Of a stretch of 64,000 nt of DNA, positions 57,784-64,000 are shown in pieces (the first letter of the stretch is position 1; the number at the start of each line of letters is the position of its first letter). The notes under the pieces are model-generated. The model was not told where the DNA came from and did not search any database. It saw only the letters and a program-made list of their open reading frames with translations. Source of the stretch: Cryptomeria japonica (Eukaryota; Streptophyta; Pinopsida; Cupressales; Cupressaceae); contig NC_081405.1 of the NCBI RefSeq assembly GCF_030272615.1, positions 471,378,008 to 471,442,007 on the forward strand. Direction: 5' to 3'. A program made the position numbers and the translations under genes.

Positions 57784-58790
57784 GAAAAACTGACAGGATG
57801 TGCTATGCAAAGAATCATTTCTTCCCGACCTGAAGCGAACCGTAGTGCTACAATTGATTTTAGAAAGTTGTTTTTAGATGGTTTTCAATCCTCCTCTTTT
57901 CCTTTGCCTACAAGTCCTAGATCTAGTGTGTGCCTCAAGTCAAAACTAATTGCAAATCTTGCTCTAAAGGTGAACAAGAGATTTGATTCTAAGATTTCAT
58001 GTAGCCCATCATCTGATGGATTGAAAGCATCTTATTGTGGTGCCATTGTGAGGAATGATGCTCCACAAAGACTCTTGAATATGCAAATAGATGTGGATAT
58101 TTGGCCCTCTACGAAATTAATAGAAGTTGGTCGGATTGTTGCCAAGTGTGTTTGTGCTATTTCATGCTCCATAGAAATCTCCCCTACTTGTATCAAGATC
58201 AACTATACTAGATGAGGAGGTCTCTTATGCTACATATGGTTTCGTTAGCAAGTGTGATCATTTGTGGCCTAGACAATCAAACCTCCGTGATGGGTTTCTA
58301 GAAATTGAAAATTGTTGTTCTTGAATGCAATAGATATTCACCCATGTGTATACAGTTTTTTAAGGATTGTGTGCGCTTCCAAGATTGATAGGGCAACTAT
58401 TTTGGAGAAGGGGATGTAATTTTGGGAAGAAGGCAGTATTGTTAATGAAGCTTGGTACTTATCTTTCAAATCTCTTATGGGTCAAGTTACCTTATCTTCC
58501 TTTACAATTTTGGATTGACTCTTTGACTAAAGGAGGTTGGTGACACTCTTGGCACCTTGTCATTACTAATAGATATGAAAGCTCTCTCCCATTGTACTTT
58601 CGATCACATCCAAGTGGAAATGCACTTGTCTAAGAGAGTGCCTATTCAAATTTGGCTGAACCTAGAATATCGAATTTGGAAAATAAGAAGTTAGCCTTTA
58701 GATACTACAATTGTCATGGACTTGGTCGTATGGCAAATACATGTACAAGACTCAAGAAAAAAGCTTCTAGTCAAGCTTCTTGCTAGACAA
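57784..58790 (+). pseudogene. LINE ORF1-like relic
   Basis: The 136-codon frame at 57805-58215 starts with R-K-L-F-L-D-G-F and resembles the N-terminal part of plant LINE ORF1 proteins. Downstream pieces read V-K-L-P-Y-L-P-L-Q-F-W-I-D, the conserved segment of the DUF4283-type domain, and F-R-Y-Y-N-C-H-G-L-G-R-M-A-N-T-C, a decayed CCHC zinc knuckle missing its first Cys. The order is right for ORF1. There are many stops and shifts. Confidence 0.7.
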
Positions 58791-59740
58791 ATGCAAAGCC
58801 TCACCATCTTTCAATTAGGTGTTCCCTAGGTGGGGTTTCTTCTTTGGTTCCCCTGGTTAAGCTTTCTCAATATATTATTTCAGTTTGCATTACTTTGCCA
58901 AGTCAATCTCTAGTGCTCAAGCTCCTCCTTTTGTTGAAAACTCTCTCATGTTATCTATTTTGAAGCCTTTTGTGAATTATTTGCAAGGGCCTCCTTTGCC
59001 CTCTTTATTCAATGTTAGATCCTCTTCCTTAATAGAGGTTTTCTTATCTTTTGGATGTTATGTTGCCTTCTTCATCCTTACGTGTTTTTCAAACCCACCC
59101 CTTCTAGATCAACCTCCTTGGCTACTTTGCCTACTCCTAGTTGTCAGGTATATTAGCAACCTTCAATTTCATCAATTATGGACTCTCCTCCAAATAGGAA
59201 ATATGTTTATAGGAAGCAAGGTTCCTCTCAGATGTTTTTGAGGTCTCATAAGAAAGACCAATGGCTCGAAAGTGAATTGATGGATAATCTTAGGTATGTT
59301 AAGCTCTACGATCCTATTAGTTTGCCCCTTTCTATTTAGTTAATTGGATTGCACCTATGGCTTATGTATATGCTTGATCTTCGTTGTCTTGTTTGGCCTT
59401 TATGTTTAACCCATGAAAGAAAAACATATATATTTTATTAATTATATAATATTACTAATAATTTCATTATTTTTAATATGATTACTAGAATAGATAATAT
59501 AACTATATAATAATATAGAACTAATATAGTTAATTTGATATTAATTATTAAATTGTATTATAATAACATATAGATTATCTATTTGCATCATTATTAACTA
59601 GTATATATTATTAATAATATGATTTTTTGATCTATATAATTTATTATTCTATTCTATTGAGATAATTATTAAAAATTCTCCATTAATGGGGTTATGGGAT
59701 CTAAGGGAGATTAGATTCAAGTTGAATGGTCTTCTTCTTT
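58791..59740 (+). other. LINE remainder and AT-rich tract
   Basis: A 118-codon frame at 58885-59241 is probably a shifted reading of the ORF1 tail. From 59400 to 59680 the DNA is nearly pure A/T. The endonuclease and reverse transcriptase expected between ORF1 and RNase H are absent. Confidence 0.4.
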
Positions 59741-59744
59741 AGAA

Positions 59745-60180
59745 ACTCTCCTTAACTTAAATTTTTATGGGGTGGCACATGCTAATCTAGGTGAAGCTAA
59801 AGTTGCAGTGGTGATTTGTGACTCTTTATTTTCGGTTGCGTTATCAAAGAGGGCTATTTCTACCTTGCGGATGAGATGAATAATTAGACAAAATGGGAGG
59901 TCATTATTCATGGGCTTTCAGTTGCCTCATCCTTAAGTTTCAAAAGCTCAATGTCAAAGGGGACTCTTTGGTAATCCTTAAAGAACTTTCAAAAGGATCT
60001 TGTCCAAAATTGGTGGCTCCATATTTTGCTTAATGACACTAAACCTTTATGTTCTCATTTTTTCAACAAAAGTTTTCTTCACTATCTTCAAGGTTGCAAC
60101 GGCGTTGTTGACTTTTTTGTGACTCAATATGTCAACCAGAACCTTTTTTTGGCATTGATTAGCAACCATTGGAACATATG
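59745..60180 (+). pseudogene. Second LINE RNase H relic
   Basis: L-N-L-N-F-Y-G-V-A-H-A-N-L-G-E-A corresponds to the L-N-F-D-G-A-x-x-G-N-P-G motif, with the catalytic Asp changed to Tyr. After a frameshift, L-N-V-K-G-D-S-L-V-I-L-K-E-L-S-K-G-S-C-P matches the second motif with Asp kept. It is the same strand and order as the ORF1 relic upstream, so both likely belong to one internally deleted LINE. Confidence 0.75.
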
Positions 60181-60539
60181 AAAGGGATTTGGACACTTTT
60201 TTGCAATTGGCAACCACCATAAAGCTTTTAACATGCACTTGGATATGACAGTTTGCATTTATTTCTTTGAGCAAGGCAATGATGGTATGCTTTAGTTGGT
60301 AATTCCATTGGTTCATGCGTGCCCCTTGCCATGTTGATTCCCTTCTAATCATGTGGAGTCTAACTTTAAGCAATGTATGTGTTGGTGTTCAATGGTATTT
60401 TCATGAGTATTGGTTTTGTGGATGACTTTTGGTGTCACTTGTTAGCTTCTTCAAGAGATCCTTAGTCATCTTTCTGATAGCTCTGAAAATTGATTGCATG
60501 AGAATTTTCAATTTTTGAGTTTAAACATTGATCTTTCTG

Positions 60540-62690
60540 GTTTTATCTGCATCCTCTGTCAAAGTTCAAGGTATAGGGTTTAGGGTTTATCAAAATTTCT
60601 TATGTCTTGTGAAGAAAACCCTAGCAATGATATATCTCGTCATTACTTTTTCCCACTTAAAGTCGAGGGTTGTATTCTATTGGGAGGGCCTTTCTATTCC
60701 CTAAGCGCTAAGTTGTGGTAGACCGATTTTTGAAATGATTTTCCTAAAACGTGTGTGAAAATTTCCCTACAGTCGGTCTCTCTTAATATTTATGCTTGGG
60801 CCCGCATTTTTTCCTAAGTCTAAAATCCTAAATATTTCGGCTGGTTGTTAAAGACAGGATGGATCTGACAGCCCGCGTTTCCCTGTGGTTAAAAGTGCAA
60901 AGAAGATAAAGATCGCGGCATCACGAGACGATGCCACGTGTCTTCAGCGGAAAACGACAAGCTGGCGGTGTAGCCTGCCAAAGCCTTGTGTTACCAGTTC
61001 TTAGGCGATAAAAACCGGTTTACTAACATTCCTATCAATTGGCATGTGTTCAAGATGAACGGCAATGTTATGTCCTGAGGTAAAAGGTGCCCGATTTTTT
61101 AATTCTGAAAGGATTAACAGGCACTGTGCAGAGCAATAAAGTGTGAACAGATCCGATAGCCCCTGGATCCCCGCGATGGAAGTTGCAAGGAAGTTACGGA
61201 CCGCGGCATCACGAGATGATGCCACATGTCTCGAGCTGACCAAGAAAGACCTACGGTGGGGCCTCTGACAGAGTCTAGTTGAAAGATGATATGGCGCTGA
61301 TTAGTCATGACTTCGTGGGTCCGCGGATACAAATGGAAGGTCAAATGCCGCATCAACAAACAATGATCATTTGATTTGTCAAGCTGAGTAAGATCTGTGG
61401 CTGAGTTTCAAATGTGAAATTAGGAAGGATCATTAAAGACATTGGTCATAGCCCGCGTGGGAAAGATAGAATGAATAGGATGCAGACTTGTTGACTTAAG
61501 ATTGATGGCGATGAGTTTCAAGTTTTGAATGTCGACTCACCCCAGAGGAAGCTTGTGCGAGGTCCTTGTTGGGTAAAGGACTGATTAGACAATTAAGGAT
61601 GATATCTCAGAGATGTGAAAGGATCGGGATTACTTTCAGGTTTAGATATAATGGATCACGAGTTCTCTGATAAATTCAGAGATTGCTTGTTGACAGGAAT
61701 CCTGAAGCAGAAGACTGTACACTAAGTAAGGAATAAGATCAAAAGAAAATCATTCACGCGAGGTGAACATATGCAGGTGACAATCGAGTGATGGCCTAGA
61801 AATGACGGTGACCTGAGTTGTAGGTATGATTGCTGGAATCCATAGCTGGCAAGATGAGCAGAAAATATCAGGATGATGATTCTTCACATGGATTAGCACC
61901 GCCACATTGAATGGAATTCTAATTATAAATTCACTAGGTTGGTGATAGAATGGGTAGAAACGGATACAAACTTCTTCATTTTTCTGAAAACAATTTTTCA
62001 TCAGTAAGAAGATGGTGTTCGAAGTTCGAACAGAATTATGTATGGAGTCGTTGCATGTTTTGTGACACTAGATGGATGTTTTTTCTCTAGTATGAGGTTG
62101 CTAATTGTCAAAGGGGTTGTGAAAGATCAGAGGATTGTCAGAGGGGGCGTGAAAGCCTTTTCTTATCAGGAAAAGCCACCCAGGACATCTCCTTTGTCCT
62201 TACTCTGCATTTTGTTGGCAGAGTGTTCCAAGAGGGAGCTCGCAGGGAACTGAAAGAAGGATTTTTTCGAGTGAGGATTGGCAGCCAGTCAAATCTGCAA
62301 CGACATGGAAGTTGCAACACCTTCTCAACAAATTATATTTACCCCCAAGCTCCTCTTTCCATTTTCTCTGATCCGGGGCATAAAGGCTGGAGATTTTCCT
62401 CTAATTCAGTGGGAAAGTCTTGTTTCATGTCGGGATCTGTTTTCCTTTTCAGGAAGGGAAATGCTATGGAGCAGACTGAGCATCTCAGGGTCCATCCGGA
62501 AGTGTCTGGGTGATATCGGCACGGCTCAAGTGATTTTGTTTCTGCCGATAATCAGTTGAAGATTTTGGTTCCACCTCATCACGCGCACCAGCATGTGGAT
62601 AAGGAATATTTTGTAACAGAATTGTGTACAGCCTCTAGGGCTTGGTTTTGGTGACAAGTGTCTTTTGGCCTGAAGCTTGTCACTCCCTTG
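60540..62690. other. GC-richer region with repeated palindromic block, unidentified
   Basis: A block containing CGGCATCACGAGACGATGCC (60915-60934) then ACGTGTCT recurs at 61203-61222 as CGGCATCACGAGATGATGCC then ACATGTCT. About 80 bases of diverged similarity lie before each (GATC(T/C)GA(C/T)AGCCC...). Each core is an inverted repeat GGCATC...GATGCC. Overlapping frames at 62038-62559 on both strands show no similarity. It may be LTR U3 sequence or an enhancer-like repeat. Confidence 0.45.
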
Positions 62691-62695
62691 TTTTC

Positions 62696-62705
62696 TATAA
62701 AAGGG
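62696..62705 (+). promoter_or_regulatory. TATA box, probably of an LTR
   Basis: TATAAAAGGG lies in a plausible plus-strand promoter context. What follows (to about 63000) is noncoding and resembles an R-U5 region. No LTR ends were found, so the assignment is tentative. Confidence 0.35.
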
Positions 62706-62719
62706 AAATCAAGGCCAAA

Positions 62720-64000
62720 AGATAGGGTTCTGAATTTTTGAGAAGGATCTATGTAAAAGTAGGTCCATTTTGTAGGGTTAGGTTCCATATAGTTCTAGAG
62801 AGTCATGAAAATAGGAGGAACTATAATGTCATTTTGCAGAGCAAAAGTAATAAAATAGTTGCAAGTTTCCTTTTCAAATGGGTTATTCAGTAATTGAAAT
62901 TGTTGTATGTTATCTGATAGAAGATAGCTTATGATATTAATGCAAATAAATCCTCTAATCTTTACTCTCCTGCGTGCAATTTTATCTTCTTTTGAGCAAA
63001 TGGGATCAAGGGTTTCATTTGTTTGTTGCATTGTTATGATGTGTGTAATTTTCCATTCTATGTTTTAGTCCAAGGGGTTAATTAAAATGCTCGAATGAGA
63101 TTACAGAGAAATGAGACTTGTACCAGGATTTGATAAGTAGTTCGGGTAAGGGATGCTAGACAGAATGATATTGTAAGGCAGTATTGTTCAAGGCTAAACC
63201 AGCTATTAGACAAGTTTTTATCAGATTTTCAGCAACATTTCAGAGATTCCTGAGTATTGGCAGAGAGCAGGAAGCTCACTGAAGGGATTACCCTCCCGGG
63301 TCCTACAGAGCCCGAAGTGTAGAAGGATCTTCTATCCTTGTTGAAGTTGGTCCAAGCCTGACGGATATTGATAGTTGGAAGTGGCTTTCCATAGGTATTT
63401 GGAGGAATCAGCTTGGTCTCTGCCTTGTGGCAATATAAACCCATTTATTCTGGGAACCTACACTTTCTTTTGTGTTGTTTGAGAATGGATGTTCATTTGG
63501 CAAAGACGCATGTTGTAGGTAAGGGTTGAGATCCCTACCATCATGGAAAAGTGTTTTATCATTGGCTGCGCAAAATCTTCTATTGCCCTAATGCTATTTC
63601 CCTGAATTCAGTCAAAAACATTCTTGGAATGAAGGGTTTTGATGATAGCAGTCTACTTTAATCACGAGAATCAATTATGGAAAACTTTGTTGGAGAACAT
63701 GGAACTGGAAGTTTTATCGATTGAGGTGCATAAGTGCGTCATGTTGAGCCTGATTTGTTCTAAGGAGGAGGTAGTTGTGGAGATGAAAACATCAAAACTA
63801 GCATAGAGATCTTAAATATTTCTATCAAAATACCAACATCCGAATTTGCACTTATGTGATGGAACCTCTAATATCAATTCCATCCCTAGGAAGCTTATCA
63901 ATCTAGATTTGCAAACACAATTTAAATGGACCCAACAAGACAACCATTGATTCTAAATAATTCTGCAAAACTAGCATTTACTCACAAAGATTATCTTTGA
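62720..64000. other. Unidentified sequence to window end
   Basis: No convincing gene. A 71-codon minus-strand frame (63229-63444) has protein-like composition (K-L-I-P-P-N-T-Y-G-K-P-L-P-T-I) but no family I recognise. It could be a retroelement relic. Confidence 0.3.

Noticed and set aside
61001-62559. Several 60-96 codon frames on both strands
   Set aside because: They overlap each other, with no recognisable motif; the higher GC content alone lengthens chance frames.

Overview
The window is nuclear DNA of a large-genome seed plant, most probably a gymnosperm (conifer-type). The case rests on AT-rich sequence, very old nested LTR retrotransposons, giant LTRs, LINE and SINE debris, and a plant-type gene whose first intron fills most of the window. 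The species cannot be fixed from the sequence alone. I see no prokaryotic gene, CRISPR array, rRNA gene or functional tRNA gene.

The only host gene I can support is PEX12 (peroxin-12, called APM4 in Arabidopsis), read on the minus strand. Exon 1 (36 codons, with ATG) is at 53864-53971. Exon 2 (35 codons plus 1 base) is at 1435-1540. They join in phase 0 through GT and AG borders to give an ungapped match to the plant PEX12 N-terminus. Intron 1 is therefore about 52.3 kb and accounts for 82% of the window. The remaining exons lie beyond position 1. Only 214 bases of 64,000 are conserved host coding sequence.

The intron is a stack of transposons. In order along the plus strand it holds: a decayed minus-strand Ty1/copia (2.8-6.4 kb); a 2.0 kb solo LTR (6421-8420); a full-length non-autonomous LARD-type element (8587-31373, duplicated target GATTA, 3.76 kb LTRs, noncoding interior) containing two nested giant LTR units (9754-14444 and 17994-24719); a copia gag fragment split by the LARD; a 2.17 kb tandem duplication (32157-36544); a minus-strand copia LTR; a third giant LTR (37588-40939); a TIR element with an 11-bp target duplication (42073-47410) that hosts a 2.36 kb solo LTR and a TRIM-like element and interrupts a head-to-head pair of tRNA-like SINE fragments; and a fourth giant LTR (48847-53142).

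The four giant units, here called family G, are the most novel content. Each has TG...CA ends and a perfect 5-bp target duplication. All share a hairpin near the LTR start and a palindromic double telobox upstream of TATATAA. Three carry an irregular array of dozens of GGCGGACTT motifs, while the fourth has unrelated 57-bp and 84-bp minisatellites. The copy at 17994-24719 also carries a relic open frame of about 1,075 codons inside the LTR. Its stops in the region checked codon by codon look like methylation-driven C-to-T decay of CAG and CGA codons.

Upstream of PEX12 exon 1 (54-64 kb) there is a probable 5'UTR splice acceptor, a tRNA-derived SINE, two degenerate LINE copies with RNase H and ORF1-like segments, and a GC-richer stretch of unknown repeat (60.7-62.7 kb) with an LTR-like TATA region.
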